Source: Lysobacter antibioticus HS124 (GTDB taxonomy: Bacteria > Pseudomonadota > Gammaproteobacteria > Xanthomonadales > Xanthomonadaceae). Taken from it: a stretch of DNA of 42,227 nt. Positions 18,845-28,705 of the stretch are shown piece after piece; position 1 is the stretch's first letter; each line of letters begins with the position of its first letter. The notes beneath the pieces are model-generated. The model saw only the letters and a program-made list of their open reading frames with translations. It was not told where the DNA came from and ran no database searches. Both the position numbers and the translations under genes were made by a program. Where the stretch lies: contig NZ_HG424528.1 of the NCBI RefSeq assembly GCF_000336385.2, positions 19,734 through 61,960 on the forward strand, in the 5' to 3' direction.

Positions 18845-19721
18845 GCGCTTGCGCGCCGGCGAATTCGTGCAGCCGCCCGTCGCGGTGCACGTACAGCCGC
18901 GGCGACAGGTTGTAGGCCGAGGACTGGACGATTTCGCCGGCCACGTCCTGCAATGAGGCCAGGCTGTCGGCGTCCTCGCTGCCGCAGACCATCAGCTCGT
19001 CGCGCGCGGCGATCGCGAACACCGGCTCGCCGCGGATCTCCAGGCGGTCGCGCCAGTGTTCGAACAGCAGCACCATGCTGGCGTCGTAGTTGCGGTCCAG
19101 GCGCGCGGCGTAGCGGCCGCCGCCGCCCTGCACGTCCAGTTCGGGCAGGAACCGGGTCAGGTTCTCCAGCGCCTGCGCGCGCAGGGCCTGCGCATCCAGG
19201 CCGCGGCGTTCGGCCTCGGCCGGCGAGAGATAACTCATCGAATCCGGCGAGTCCTCGACATAGGTCAGCACCAGGTCGCCGGCCAGCGGCTCGACGATGA
19301 ACGGCATCGCGTTGCGGATGCCCATCGAGCGAGTCTGCTGCAAGGCGATCTCGTGCCAGCCGCGAGTCTTGAGCACCGGCAGGATGGCCGAGCGCGCCGC
19401 GTCGCTGCCGCGGCCGATGCCGAGCTGCAGCTCGCGCGCCGAAGCGATCTGATCGGCGAACACCGCTTCCGGCTCGTCCGGCGCATCGAGGTAACGCTGG
19501 TAACTGTTGCCGAGGAAATGGGTCGCCTGAAACCCGTCCGGCAGGCGCCAGTCGATTTTGGCGTCGGCCGCGCCGGCGCCGTGCGAGATCGCGACCGTGG
19601 CCTCGGGCCAGGCCGCGCGTATCGCCTGCGCGTAGCGTTCGGCGAACGCCACCAGATCCATCGGCTCGGCGCGTTGCGCAGCCTCGCGCCTGCCGCCGAA
19701 CAGCTTGCTGAACAACGACAT
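18828..19721 (-). CDS. DUF1444 / YtpQ-like family protein
   Basis: A 297-residue soluble protein with no signal peptide or membrane segment. Its pattern (an N-terminal helix MSLFSKLFGGRR, then ALENLTRFLPELDVQGGGGRYAARLDRNYDASMVLLFEHW) resembles the DUF1444/UPF0354 YtpQ group, whose function is not established. It is convergent with pyrF and overlaps it by 17 bases at the 3' ends. It is not clearly linked to the glycosyltransferase genes on the same strand, from which 159 bases separate it. Confidence 0.7.
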   Translation of the reverse strand: MSLFSKLFGGRREAAQRAEPMDLVAFAERYAQAIRAAWPEATVAISHGAGAADAKIDWRLPDGFQATHFLGNSYQRYLDAPDEPEAVFADQIASARELQLGIGRGSDAARSAILPVLKTRGWHEIALQQTRSMGIRNAMPFIVEPLAGDLVLTYVEDSPDSMSYLSPAEAERRGLDAQALRAQALENLTRFLPELDVQGGGGRYAARLDRNYDASMVLLFEHWRDRLEIRGEPVFAIAARDELMVCGSEDADSLASLQDVAGEIVQSSAYNLSPRLYVHRDGRLHEFAGAQALSDSG

Positions 19722-19880
19722 GACCTACCCCCTGTGGGCCAGCGTCCCCGGACTATACGGCGCATGTGACAGGCGCAATCGCCGCCGCCGCGGTTTTCCG
19801 ACTGACGGCACAGGCCGTCGGAGACGCGCGCCGCGGGGCGAGGCCGCGGGCCGGCGCGGCCCGCCCTGCCCGGCCGACGC

Positions 19881-20792
19881 TCAGCGCAACCAGGCGCGCA
19901 AGGCCGCGATCGGGAAGCGCAGCCAGATCGCCGCGAACACCCCGGCGCGCATCGCCGCGCCGCGCCGCGGCGCCTCGAACTTGCAGAAGTAGCGCCACAG
20001 CCCGCGGTGCTTGTGCCATTCGACGAAGAACGGCCGCGAACGGCTGGACACGCCGCGCACGTGCACCACGCGCACGCCGTTGGCGACCGCGACCTCGGCG
20101 CCGGCCTGGCGCACCCGCCGGCACAGGTCCAGGTCCTCGGCGTGCAGGCGATACCCTTCGTCGAAGCCGCCGATGCGCTCGAACAGCCGGCGCGGCATCA
20201 GCATCAAGGCGCCCGAGGTCGCCTCGACCCGCTGCAGTACCGCCGTGTCGTCGGGCGCGATCGCCAGCTTGGGCGCCGCCCACGGGCGCAGCAGGCCGCC
20301 GAGCATCGCACCGAAATCGGGATCGCGCCGGCGCACCGCGGCATCGCGCTCGCCGTCTTCGCTGACCAGGTCGGCGCTGACCAGGGCCTCGCCGAGCGAG
20401 GCCGCGGCGGCGTGCAGGCGCTGCAAGGTGTCCGGCTCGACCATGCAGTCGGGATTGACGAACGCCACCCAGCCGCAGTGGCTCCCCGGCGGCGGCGGTT
20501 CCAGCTCGGCCACGCCCTGATTGCAACCGACCGAGAAGCCGGGATTGTCGGGGTTGGCGATGAAACGCACGCGCGGGTCCAGCGAGGCGTGGCGCTGGAC
20601 GATCTCCAGGGTGCCGTCGTCGGACTGGTTGTCGACCACCCGGATCGCGCCGACGCCGCGACCGTTGCGCAGCCGGGTCAGGCACTCGTCGATGGTCGCG
20701 GCGCTGCGGTAGCTGACCACGACCGCGCCCAATCCGGCCCCCGAGGCGGTTTCGGGGCGGACGGACGGATCGGGCTCAGAGGAAAAAATCAC
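19881..20792 (-). CDS. Glycosyltransferase family 2 protein
   Basis: A 303-residue GT-A fold enzyme resembling rhamnosyl transferases. The N terminus has AVVVSYRSAATIDECL, RVVDNQSDDGT, NPGFSVGCNQG, and the donor-metal site VAFVNPDCMVEPD; the acceptor half has SGALMLMPRRLFERIGGFDE with AEDLDLCRRVRQAG. The start is a GTG at 20792, overlapping the upstream gene by 17 bases with a weak GGAA before it; no ATG exists before the first conserved strand. The sugar and acceptor are unknown; envelope polysaccharide is likely. Confidence 0.85.
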   Translation of the reverse strand: MIFSSEPDPSVRPETASGAGLGAVVVSYRSAATIDECLTRLRNGRGVGAIRVVDNQSDDGTLEIVQRHASLDPRVRFIANPDNPGFSVGCNQGVAELEPPPPGSHCGWVAFVNPDCMVEPDTLQRLHAAAASLGEALVSADLVSEDGERDAAVRRRDPDFGAMLGGLLRPWAAPKLAIAPDDTAVLQRVEATSGALMLMPRRLFERIGGFDEGYRLHAEDLDLCRRVRQAGAEVAVANGVRVVHVRGVSSRSRPFFVEWHKHRGLWRYFCKFEAPRRGAAMRAGVFAAIWLRFPIAALRAWLR

Positions 20793-21615
20793 GTTGCGGT
20801 TCCGGTGGGCCGATGCGTTCCAGGCGCTCGGCGAGTTGTTCGCGCAGCCCGCGCAGCGGGTCCTGCATGAGGAAATGGGCCAGGCGCGGGTGCCAGTCCG
20901 GCCAGCGCGCGGCCAGGGCCTCCATGTCGCCGTCGCAGGGACGGCCTTCGCCGCCGCGCGCGACATAGGCGGTGTCGCACAATACGTTGCGCCACCCCAA
21001 TCCGGCCAGTCGCAGCGACAGATCGGTCAGCGCCGCGTACCAGGAGCCGTAGCTGGCCGCGTCCAGGCCGCCGGCGCGGCGCCGCGCCTTGCCGCGCAAC
21101 AGCACCGCATGGCCGACCGCCGCCGGCAGCTCCGGATGCGCCGCCGGCATCTGCGCCAGCGCGCGCGCCAGGCGGTCGGCGTCGTCGCCGTCCGGTTGCG
21201 GCGCGATCTCGCCGACGCGCGGCCAGGCCGCGGCTTCGCCGGCGTTGCACCAGGGCGTGGCGGTGGCGATCGCGCCGTCGGCGGCGAAGCAGGCGCTCAG
21301 CCGCGTCAGCCAGCCCGGCGCGGGCACGGCGTCGGCCGCGAGCACCGCCACGTCGGCTTCGCCGCAGGCGCCGAGCACTTCGTCCAGATGCGCCACCTCG
21401 CCGATGCTGCGCTGGCGCCGGCTGTAGTCGGCACGCAAGGCGGTGCGCGCCAGCCAGCGTTCGACGATGGCGTAGCCGCGCGGCCCGGCCTGGGCATCGT
21501 CGGCCAGCCAGACCCGCGCGCCCGGCGGCGTGCACAGGTCCAGCGCGGCCAGGCAGGCGTCGAGCGCGTCGTCGTCGACCCCGACCGGCACCACGACGAT
21601 GGGCAGTTCTGTCAT
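20776..21615 (-). CDS. Divergent GT2-type glycosyltransferase
   Basis: A 279-residue protein with the layout of an O-antigen-type GT2 enzyme: VVVPVGVDDDALDACLAAL, VWLADDAQ, and the segment DVAVLAADAVPAPGWLTRL followed by ATATPWCNAGEAAAWPR, which parallels the usual LNSDvxVpxGWL and TxTPxSNNxxIcSyPR. The Asp of the DxD-like site is kept (AAD). C-terminal half is less conserved. Coupled to the downstream GT2 gene by a 17-base overlap. It lies 74 bases after gspD on the same strand, so it could be read from the secretion operon. Confidence 0.75.
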   Translation of the reverse strand: MTELPIVVVPVGVDDDALDACLAALDLCTPPGARVWLADDAQAGPRGYAIVERWLARTALRADYSRRQRSIGEVAHLDEVLGACGEADVAVLAADAVPAPGWLTRLSACFAADGAIATATPWCNAGEAAAWPRVGEIAPQPDGDDADRLARALAQMPAAHPELPAAVGHAVLLRGKARRRAGGLDAASYGSWYAALTDLSLRLAGLGWRNVLCDTAYVARGGEGRPCDGDMEALAARWPDWHPRLAHFLMQDPLRGLREQLAERLERIGPPEPQRDFFL

Positions 21616-21689
21616 GCCGCGGTTCTATCACGAACCCGCAGGGTCCCGCAGCCGGTGCGGCCGCGGGGCCGTCACCGGAGGGGCGCCGC

Positions 21690-23945
21690 TTATTTCTTCT
21701 TCGGCTGCAGCGGCTCCATGGCGCGGAAGCGGCGGCTGTACTCGTCGGTCAGCTCGCGCGACTCCATCGGATTGCGGACCAGGGTCGGGGTCAGCAGGAT
21801 GATGGTTTCGCGGCGGGTGGTCTTGGAGTTCTGCCGGCCGAACAAACCGCCGACCACCGGGATCCGGCTCAACCCCGGCAGCCCCTTGGAGCCGCGGTCG
21901 GTCTGGTCGGCGATCAGGCCCGCCAGCAGCACCGTCTCGCCGCTCTGCACCGCCGCCTCGGTCTTGAGCTTCTTGGTGTTGATGACGACGTTGCTGCTGT
22001 TGGCGTTGAGCGGATTGCCGGCCGAGCTGACCTCCTGGACGATGTCCAGGAACACCATGCCGTCGCGGCTGACCCGCGGCCGCACCTTGAGGATTACGCC
22101 GGTGTCCAGGTACTGCACCTGGCTGTAGGTGTTGTTGTTGCCGGTGCCGGCGTTGACCGACACCGACTCGATCGGGATGCGGGTGCCGACGTTGAGGGTG
22201 GCCTCGGCGTTGTTGCGCACGAACACCGACGGGGTCTGCAGGATATGCACGTCGGTGACCTGGTCCAACGCGGTCAGCACCGCCGCGGCGTTGTTCTTGA
22301 TCAGCGACCAGGCCAGGCCCTCGCCGCTCTTGCCGCCGATGCTGCCGGCGATCGTGCTCCACTTCGACGGCACCAGCGGATTGGTGCGGCGGTTGAGGTC
22401 GCCGAAGCCGTTGTCGATGGTGGCGCGCTCGAGGAACCACTGCACGCCGTACTCCAGGCCGTTGTTGAGCTCGACCTCGGCGACCTGGGCCTCGATGTGC
22501 ACCTGCATCGGCATGACGTCGAGCTTGTCGATCACGTCGCGGATCGACTTCCAGGCCTGCGGGCTGCTGCGCACCAGGATCGAATTGGTTTCCTCGACCG
22601 CGGCCACGCCGACCTTGGCGCCGTCGACTTCCAGCGTCACCGCGCCGTTGCCGGCCTGGCGCGAGCCCAGCGACATGCCGCTGCCCAGGCCGCCACCGCT
22701 GCTGCCGCCGCTGGAACCGCCATCGCTGGAGCTCTTGCCGATGTCGGCGGTGGAGCCGCCGTCGCCGTCGCGCAGCTCGACCGACTCCAGCCCCGGCATC
22801 AGCGAGGGCGCGCCGTCGCCGCCGCCACCGCCGCCGCTGCGGCCGGCGCCGTACACCTCGGCCAAGCGGTCGGCGAGATCCTTGGCCTTGATGTACTTGA
22901 GTTCGCGCGTGTACAGCTGGACGTTGTCGCCGGCGCTGTCGATCCGGTCCAGCCAGTCCTTGATGTCGTCCAGGTAGTCGGCCTGCGGGGTGATCACCAT
23001 CACCGCGTTGGCGCCTTCCAGCGGCATGAAGCGGAACATGCCCGAGACCGGCGATTTGCTCTGCTCGCCGAACACCTTCTCCAGGTCGGCCACCACCCTG
23101 GTGGCCTTGCCCGACTGCAGCGGGAACACGCCCACCGACATGCCCGACAGCCAGTCGACGTCGAACACCTCGACCGTGCGCAGGTAGTTCTCGAGTTCGG
23201 CGCGGGTGCCGCCGACGGTGATGACGTTGCGCGAATTGTCGACGTTGACGATCGCGTTCGGCCGCGCGTAGGGCTTGAGGATCTTCTCCATCTCGGTGGC
23301 CGAGATGAACTTCAGCGGCACGGTGCGCACCTCGAAGCCGCGCGCGGCGGCCGGCGAGGCGGTGCTGGGCGCGACGTTGCCGGCCAGGGCCTGGTCGGAG
23401 GGCACGATGTTGTAGCGGCCGCCGGTGTAGACCAGCCGCGCGTTGTTCCAGCTCAGCACCATCTCCAGCAGGTTCAGCGCTTCCGAGGCGCTGACCGGCT
23501 TGGGCGTGGCCAGGGTCACGGTGCCCTGCACGCCCGGCGCGATGACGTAGTTCTGCCCGAGCATGTCGCCGAGGATGGCCTTGGCCACCGCGTGCACCGA
23601 CTCGCCTTCGAAGTTGAAGGTGGCGCTGCCGCTGGTCGCGCCCAGCCCTGGCGGCGGCGCCGAAGCGGCGCGCCGGTTGATGGTCTGGCCGGTGCCGCGG
23701 CGGATCTGCGCCTGCGGTCCCTCCTCGTCGGCCTTGGCCTCCAGCGGCTGCTGGACCACGCCGTCGCGGGTGACGCGCACGCCGCTGTCGGCGGCGGACT
23801 CGCCGGCCTGGTTGCCGCGCAAGGCGGACGGATCGCCGTCGCGATGCACGCGCGGCGACACCACGCTGGCGCACGAGGCCAATTGCGTGGCGATGATCGC
23901 CGCGACCAGGGCATTGCTGGCGTATTGCTGGGGACGTAGCTTCAT
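21690..23945 (-). CDS. gspD: Type II secretion system secretin GspD (XpsD), lipoprotein
   Basis: Forms the outer-membrane channel of the secretion machine. The 751-residue protein has a lipoprotein signal with lipobox LASC (Cys25). From about residue 105 it carries the N0-N3 domains (NFEGESVHAVAKAIL, then repeated NVDNSRNVITVGGTRAELENY-type modules) and the secretin barrel domain with VEAQVAEVELN-like IEAQVAEVELNNGLEYGV, TPSVFVRNNAEATLNVG, and the closing GETVLLAGLIADQTDRG and VGGLFGRQ. Between N2 and N3 is an unusually glycine- and serine-rich insert encoded at about 22665-22855. Xanthomonas XpsD is likewise a lipoprotein, as I recall, which may replace a pilotin. Ends in a basic PKKK tail. 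Confidence 0.96.
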   Translation of the reverse strand: MKLRPQQYASNALVAAIIATQLASCASVVSPRVHRDGDPSALRGNQAGESAADSGVRVTRDGVVQQPLEAKADEEGPQAQIRRGTGQTINRRAASAPPPGLGATSGSATFNFEGESVHAVAKAILGDMLGQNYVIAPGVQGTVTLATPKPVSASEALNLLEMVLSWNNARLVYTGGRYNIVPSDQALAGNVAPSTASPAAARGFEVRTVPLKFISATEMEKILKPYARPNAIVNVDNSRNVITVGGTRAELENYLRTVEVFDVDWLSGMSVGVFPLQSGKATRVVADLEKVFGEQSKSPVSGMFRFMPLEGANAVMVITPQADYLDDIKDWLDRIDSAGDNVQLYTRELKYIKAKDLADRLAEVYGAGRSGGGGGGDGAPSLMPGLESVELRDGDGGSTADIGKSSSDGGSSGGSSGGGLGSGMSLGSRQAGNGAVTLEVDGAKVGVAAVEETNSILVRSSPQAWKSIRDVIDKLDVMPMQVHIEAQVAEVELNNGLEYGVQWFLERATIDNGFGDLNRRTNPLVPSKWSTIAGSIGGKSGEGLAWSLIKNNAAAVLTALDQVTDVHILQTPSVFVRNNAEATLNVGTRIPIESVSVNAGTGNNNTYSQVQYLDTGVILKVRPRVSRDGMVFLDIVQEVSSAGNPLNANSSNVVINTKKLKTEAAVQSGETVLLAGLIADQTDRGSKGLPGLSRIPVVGGLFGRQNSKTTRRETIILLTPTLVRNPMESRELTDEYSRRFRAMEPLQPKKK

Positions 23946-23954
23946 GCGTTCACT

Positions 23955-24779
23955 CTACGGCGTGTTGGCCGGGGGTTGAGCGGCTTGCTGCTGCCGCAGT
24001 TGCGCGCGTCGCGCCTCGATCCGCTTGCGGATGGCTTCCATTTGCGCCTGCTCGGTCAGCGGCGCGGCGTTGCTGGCTTCGTTCGGCGCCGCCTCGGCCG
24101 GTTTGACCGGCTGCGGCGGCGGCACCTGCGACACGCTGCGATTGGGCGGCTGCGGCTGGGGTTGCGGCACCGGCTGCGGCGGTTGCGGCGGCGGGATCGG
24201 CCGGCCCGGCTGCGGCACCGCGCCCGGCACGCTGCCCGGCGTGGGCCCGGCGACCTGGGTCGGCGGTTCGCCGCCCTGGCCGTTGAACACGCGCAGGTCC
24301 AGTTCGCGCCGCCCCTCGGGGCCCTCGAACACCGCCCGCCGCGGTTCCAGCGACGTCAGCCGCCAGGCAGGGTGCGATTCGGGCACTTCGCCGAGCTTGA
24401 CCCGCACCGATTCGCTGCCGTCGGCCGGTTGCAGGAAGGCCATCGACAGCTGCGGAGTGATCAGCACGCTGGTCAGCAGGTAGTCGAACGCGGCGGCCTG
24501 GTTCTCGCCTTCGCCCTTGCCCTGCATGAAGAACGGCTTCGGCCGGCGGTCGTCGACGAACAACGGCCGCGCCGCGATCTCGCTGTACTTGGCCAGCGGG
24601 CCGAGCGAATCGGCAGCGCTCTTGCCCGATTGCGGCAGCGGCTTGATCAGGGTCGGGTCTTCGTCGAGCTGAGCCACGCTGCGGCCCATGCCGGCCAAGG
24701 CCAGCACCCAGGACAACAGCGCCCAGCCGGCCACGGTGGCCAACAACCAGGTGCGCGGGCTGGCGTCGTCAAGGCGCAT
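23955..24779 (-). CDS. xpsN: Type II secretion system protein XpsN (GspC-like)
   Basis: A bitopic inner-membrane protein thought to do the work of GspC, linking the platform to the secretin. The 274-residue sequence has one N-terminal membrane helix (WLLATVAGWALLSWVLALAG), a periplasmic homology region (about 60-170, with YSEIAARPLFVDDRRP), a strongly proline- and glutamine-rich linker (about 180-225) and a C-terminal charged coiled segment (EAIRKRIEARRAQLRQQQ). No PDZ domain. Position between xpsM and xpsD is as in Xanthomonas. Overlaps gspM by 11 bases, ends 9 bases before gspD. Confidence 0.88.
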   Translation of the reverse strand: MRLDDASPRTWLLATVAGWALLSWVLALAGMGRSVAQLDEDPTLIKPLPQSGKSAADSLGPLAKYSEIAARPLFVDDRRPKPFFMQGKGEGENQAAAFDYLLTSVLITPQLSMAFLQPADGSESVRVKLGEVPESHPAWRLTSLEPRRAVFEGPEGRRELDLRVFNGQGGEPPTQVAGPTPGSVPGAVPQPGRPIPPPQPPQPVPQPQPQPPNRSVSQVPPPQPVKPAEAAPNEASNAAPLTEQAQMEAIRKRIEARRAQLRQQQAAQPPANTP

Positions 24780-25440
24780 CGGCGTCCCCCGCAGCGGTGT
24801 TGGTGGCGGCGGAGGCAGCGCCTGCCGTGCCCGGGCCCGGACGCAGGTAACCGTACAGGTCGAAACTCACGTCGAGGCCGCCGTCGTTGGCCGGGCCGGC
24901 GGTGCCGGGCACGAAGTAGCCGCGGGTGGAGAGCAGGTTGAGGTTGCCGACGAACAGCCGGGGCGACCCGCTTTCCAGCGAATGCAGCACCGCCGCGGTC
25001 TCCGGCGCGCCGCAGCGCAGGCGCACCTGCACCACCACCCGCGCGTAGCGGTCGCGGCGCGGCTCGGCCAGCGGCGAGCGGTTGACGATGCCGCAGCTGC
25101 GGTTGCCCGGGCTGGCCTGCAACACCACGGTTTCCAAGCGCTGGACCAGGCCGGCGGTGGCCAGCTCGGCGGTGGCCTCGGGCAGGAAGCCAGGGCGGTC
25201 GGCCTGGCGCTTGCGCACCTCGTCCAGGCGGTTGCGGATCTGCGGCGCCTGCCGCAGCTCCATGCGCTGGCGCAGTTCGCGCTGCTGCAGGTCGGACAGT
25301 TCGTCGCCGGCTTCCATCATCGGCACCGTCCACCAGGGGTGGATCAGCACCGCATAGGCGACCGCGAGCGTCGCCAGCAGCAGGCCCAGGGCCAGCCAGC
25401 GTTCGCGGTCCGCGCCGAGGGATCGCCAGTTACGGGCCAC
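24769..25440 (-). CDS. gspM: Type II secretion system protein GspM (XpsM)
   Basis: Inner-membrane platform protein that partners GspL. 223 residues with a short cytoplasmic N terminus, a single membrane helix (WLALGLLLATLAVAYAVLI), then a periplasmic helix and a ferredoxin-like domain (YARVVVQVRLRC ... HSLESGSPRLFVGNLNLLST). The C-terminal tail is Gly/Ala/Asn-rich and reads into the start of xpsN. The start overlaps the gspL end by 11 bases. Confidence 0.9.
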   Translation of the reverse strand: MARNWRSLGADRERWLALGLLLATLAVAYAVLIHPWWTVPMMEAGDELSDLQQRELRQRMELRQAPQIRNRLDEVRKRQADRPGFLPEATAELATAGLVQRLETVVLQASPGNRSCGIVNRSPLAEPRRDRYARVVVQVRLRCGAPETAAVLHSLESGSPRLFVGNLNLLSTRGYFVPGTAGPANDGGLDVSFDLYGYLRPGPGTAGAASAATNTAAGDADAP

Positions 25441-26593
25441 GCGCGGCCTCCGGGTTTTGCGGTTTGGGCGGGCCGATCTCGGCGGTCAGGGTGAAGCGGT
25501 CGCGATTGGTCGCCGGGTCCGGTTGCACCGCGCCGGTCAGCGCCGGCGAACGCCACAGCGGCGTGCCCTGCAGCTTGCCGATCAGCGCCGAGGCTTCGCC
25601 GCTGAGGCCGATCATCAGCAGGCTCTCGTCTTCGATCGCGAGTTTTTCCAGATAAGTGCCGTCGGGCAAGCGGCGGCTGAGTTCGTCGATCACCTCGACG
25701 GTGCTGGGCCGCGCTTTGCGGGTACGGTCGAGGAAGGCCTGGCCCTGGATCAGGTCGACCAGTTCCTGGCGCTGGATCGCGGCCTGGCGCGCACCGGCGG
25801 CGTTGCGGGAAATGGTCTGCTTGAGGTCGGCGATCGCTTCGCGGCGGTTCTCCAGCACCTGCCACAGAGCCGCGGCCAGGGCCAGCACGGCGACCGCGGC
25901 CAGGGCCAGATTCCAGTAGCGGAACGGATCGCTGCGGGTGCTGCGCTGCGCCGGAGGCAGCAGATTGACCCCGAGCGGTGCGCCGTCGGCGCCGGCGACT
26001 TCGATCCCCGACAGGGTCGACGCCAGCGGGCCGATCGCGGCCAGCTGCGGGTCCAGCACCTGGCGCGGCACCGCGACCAGTTCGGCGTCGAGCTGGCCGT
26101 CGGCGTCGCGGCGCGCCAGCACGCGCGCGTCGTAGGCCACCGCATCGGCGGTGAAAGGCGTTTGCCGGTCGATCTCGAAGCCGACCACGTCGCGCAAGCG
26201 CTCGGCGGCGGCGGCCGGCAGGTTCAGGCGGCGGCGCAGACTGGACGCCGGCGGCAACAACAGCCAGCGCGGCAGCTCGGCCACGCGCGGCGGCAGCAAC
26301 GGTTCCAACGGATCGGACGCGGCCGCTGCGGTCAGGTCGGCCAGGCTCGGCAGCACCGCCAGGTCGCGCACTTCGCCGGCCTGTTGCAGGCGCAGATGCA
26401 CGCTGTCGCCGTCGACCTGCAGCAACAGACGGCCGCGGTCGACGCCGAGCGCCTGACGGGTCCGCAACGGCAGCCACGACGCCAGCGTGCGCCCCCACCA
26501 AGAGAAAAAGCCGCCCGCACCCGGCGCGAACCGGGCGCTGAGACGTCGCAACCGGTCATTGCCCGACCGACCCTCGGCAACCTGCGCATTCAT
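25430..26593 (-). CDS. gspL: Type II secretion system protein GspL (XpsL)
   Basis: Bitopic protein that couples the cytoplasmic ATPase GspE to the pseudopilus. 387 residues: an actin-like cytoplasmic domain (about 1-230, with [19 protein letters not shown] and [20 protein letters not shown]), a membrane helix ([19 protein letters not shown], about 240-260), a coiled segment, and a periplasmic ferredoxin-like domain ([20 protein letters not shown]). The start is the ATG that overlaps the gspK stop as ATGA; a GTG two codons upstream is possible. Confidence 0.9.
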   Translation of the reverse strand: MNAQVAEGRSGNDRLRRLSARFAPGAGGFFSWWGRTLASWLPLRTRQALGVDRGRLLLQVDGDSVHLRLQQAGEVRDLAVLPSLADLTAAAASDPLEPLLPPRVAELPRWLLLPPASSLRRRLNLPAAAAERLRDVVGFEIDRQTPFTADAVAYDARVLARRDADGQLDAELVAVPRQVLDPQLAAIGPLASTLSGIEVAGADGAPLGVNLLPPAQRSTRSDPFRYWNLALAAVAVLALAAALWQVLENRREAIADLKQTISRNAAGARQAAIQRQELVDLIQGQAFLDRTRKARPSTVEVIDELSRRLPDGTYLEKLAIEDESLLMIGLSGEASALIGKLQGTPLWRSPALTGAVQPDPATNRDRFTLTAEIGPPKPQNPEAARGP

Positions 26594-27576
26594 CGTGACG
26601 AAGCTCCCTCCTCCCAACGCAGCGGCGTGTAGGCCATGCCGGGCATGGAACCTCCCCCCGCCCGCACGACCGCTCGCAACACCGCTTCGCGGCCATCCGC
26701 TAGCCGGGCGCGGCTGTCGATACTATAGGTGCCGCTGCGTTCGCCGACGAGACCGGGAAGATCTCCGCCGCCGGTGCCGCCGGGCAATTGTGATCCGGGC
26801 TGCGTTCTGCGCCGTTGCTCGACGATTTGTGTGCCATTCATGCCGATAGCATCGAGCACTTCCTTGGACGCGAACGCAGGTTCGGGCCGCGTGCGGCCGC
26901 TGTAAACCGTGACATGCGGCTCGATCTTTTCGTACAGCGCCGGCGTGAAGCCCAGCACCTGTTCGAGTTCGGCCACGCTTTCGAACTCCGCATCCTTGGC
27001 GCCGTAAGGACGACCGGCCGAGGCGTAGTCGGCGTCTTCGGCGCCGCCGGCCGGCTGGGTCAGGGTATCGGCATCGCGCCAATCCATGATCGCCGCGGCC
27101 AGGCGCGCGGCCTCGGCCTGCTCCAGTCCGCCGGCGCTCTGCATCAGTCCGGCCAGCACGGTGGCGTCGCCCTGGTTGAGGTCGACCTTGCCGTTCTCAT
27201 CGACGATGCCGATCTCCAGCTGCGCGTCGCCGAAACGCCAACGATGCGGGCGGCCGTCGGGCTGCCACTGCAGCTTGGGGTCGTTCATCGCGACCCGGGT
27301 CATGGCGTACTCCAGGCCGGCGCGCGCTGCGTTCTGTGCCACCAGGCCGCGCACCATCACCCGTCCTTGCAGGTTCTCGGTGCGGGCGGTGAGGGCGAAG
27401 GCGCCGATCAACGCGGTCAGCAGCGCGATCAGCCACAGCACCAACAGCAGCGCCGCCCCACGCGAGCGTCCAGGCGCGGTTGCCGGATCGCGGCGCTCGC
27501 CGGCGCAAGCCGGCAGCGGCGCCGCGCGTCGCGCGATGCCTTGCGTTGTCGTCCCGATCGCTCGCGCCGTCCTCAT
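26590..27576 (-). CDS. gspK: Type II secretion minor pseudopilin GspK (XpsK)
   Basis: Caps the tip of the pseudopilus with GspI and GspJ. 328 residues. After an unusually long 43-residue basic leader comes the prepilin cleavage site [29 protein letters not shown]-type helix (shown in part as [20 protein letters not shown]). Position +5 is Leu rather than Glu, normal for GspK. The large globular domain includes [27 protein letters not shown] and [16 protein letters not shown] shares one base with the gspJ stop (TGATG). Confidence 0.93.
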   Translation of the reverse strand: MRTARAIGTTTQGIARRAAPLPACAGERRDPATAPGRSRGAALLLVLWLIALLTALIGAFALTARTENLQGRVMVRGLVAQNAARAGLEYAMTRVAMNDPKLQWQPDGRPHRWRFGDAQLEIGIVDENGKVDLNQGDATVLAGLMQSAGGLEQAEAARLAAAIMDWRDADTLTQPAGGAEDADYASAGRPYGAKDAEFESVAELEQVLGFTPALYEKIEPHVTVYSGRTRPEPAFASKEVLDAIGMNGTQIVEQRRRTQPGSQLPGGTGGGDLPGLVGERSGTYSIDSRARLADGREAVLRAVVRAGGGSMPGMAYTPLRWEEGASSR

Positions 27577-28253
27577 CACAACTCCGGCACGAAGCCGCCG
27601 CTGGCGGTGGCCAACGGCAGCGACACGATCAGCGGCGGCCAGCGGCGGCCGTCGCGATCGACGAAGGTCGCCTCGACGAACAGCGGCAGTTGCTCCGGCG
27701 TGGTCCAGCGCTCCTGCCATTCGCCGAGTTCGCCGCGCTGCGGGTCGATCGAACGGTAACGGAAGCGTGCCGACTTCAGTCCGTCGACCAGCAACTCCGG
27801 CGGGCGCGGCTGCGGGTCCTTGATGGTCTCGCCGGCCAGCACCATCGACAGCGACAGCACCATGCGCGCCTGGTCGCCGTCGCTCTCGATCGCGAAATCG
27901 TGCAGATACGGCCCGCCCTGGCCGAGGTAGTCCGGCAGGTCGGCGACGAAGCGCAGACGGTCGGGCTCGCCGACGAAGCGCTGCGGCACCGCCGTGCTCT
28001 GGTCGAAGGCGAACGGGATCGGACGGGTCGCGGCGATGCGCTTGCGCAGGAACCCGACCACGGCGCGCTCGCGTTCGCTGCGCTGGGCCAGGGACTCGCC
28101 GCGCGCGGCGGTCTTGGTCGCCGCCGACAAGGTGGCGAAGGCCAGGGTCAGCCCGGCCACCAGCAACACCATCGCCAGCAGCACTTCGATCAGGGTGAAG
28201 CCGCGCGCAGCGGCGCGCGGCGCAAGGCGCGGGCGGACGACGGCGCCGTTCAT
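27576..28253 (-). CDS. gspJ: Type II secretion minor pseudopilin GspJ (XpsJ)
   Basis: 225-residue tip pseudopilin. Prepilin peptidase site [19 protein letters not shown] with Glu at +5 and the following hydrophobic helix are clear (cleavage after about residue 18). The C-terminal beta domain includes [15 protein letters not shown] and [15 protein letters not shown], typical of GspJ. The ATG overlaps the gspI stop by four bases. Confidence 0.93.
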   Translation of the reverse strand: MNGAVVRPRLAPRAAARGFTLIEVLLAMVLLVAGLTLAFATLSAATKTAARGESLAQRSERERAVVGFLRKRIAATRPIPFAFDQSTAVPQRFVGEPDRLRFVADLPDYLGQGGPYLHDFAIESDGDQARMVLSLSMVLAGETIKDPQPRPPELLVDGLKSARFRYRSIDPQRGELGEWQERWTTPEQLPLFVEATFVDRDGRRWPPLIVSLPLATASGGFVPEL

Positions 28254-28705
28254 GGCGAAATCTCGTTGGACGGCGGCGCGCTGCGCAGGCTGCGCAGCAT
28301 CAACCGCCGGCCGGAACCGCCGTCGCCCCACTCCACCGCCAACTGCACTTCCATCAGCCGCAGCGCGTTGGGATCGATCGGCTGGGTCGAGGCCGGCGCC
28401 GGATCGCGCCATGGCTTCACTCCCAGCGTCCAGCGGTAACGCCCTTGTTCGAAATCGCCGCTGCGCTGGCCCGGCTTGAGCGCCTGGCCGACCCCGACCT
28501 GGTCCATCAGCGACTGCGCGTACATCGCCGCGCGCCCGGCATCGTTGGACCAGCGCACTTGGCGGGCGGCGCCGGACAGGGTGCCGAGCAACAGGGTCAA
28601 GGCCATGGCGAGCAGAGCGAAAGCGACGATCACTTCCAACAGGGTATAGCCGCGCGTTCGCGCGGGCCGCGACAGCAGGGCGCGCGTTCGCCGCGACCGG
28701 CTCAT
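28250..28705 (-). CDS. gspI: Type II secretion minor pseudopilin GspI (XpsI)
   Basis: 151-residue minor pseudopilin that starts the pseudopilus tip. Basic leader of about 18 residues, cleavage site [20 protein letters not shown] with Glu at +5. The C-terminal part has [11 protein letters not shown] and [13 protein letters not shown], a GspI pattern. Coupled on both sides by ATGA overlaps with gspH and gspJ. Confidence 0.92.
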   Translation of the reverse strand: MSRSRRTRALLSRPARTRGYTLLEVIVAFALLAMALTLLLGTLSGAARQVRWSNDAGRAAMYAQSLMDQVGVGQALKPGQRSGDFEQGRYRWTLGVKPWRDPAPASTQPIDPNALRLMEVQLAVEWGDGGSGRRLMLRSLRSAPPSNEISP

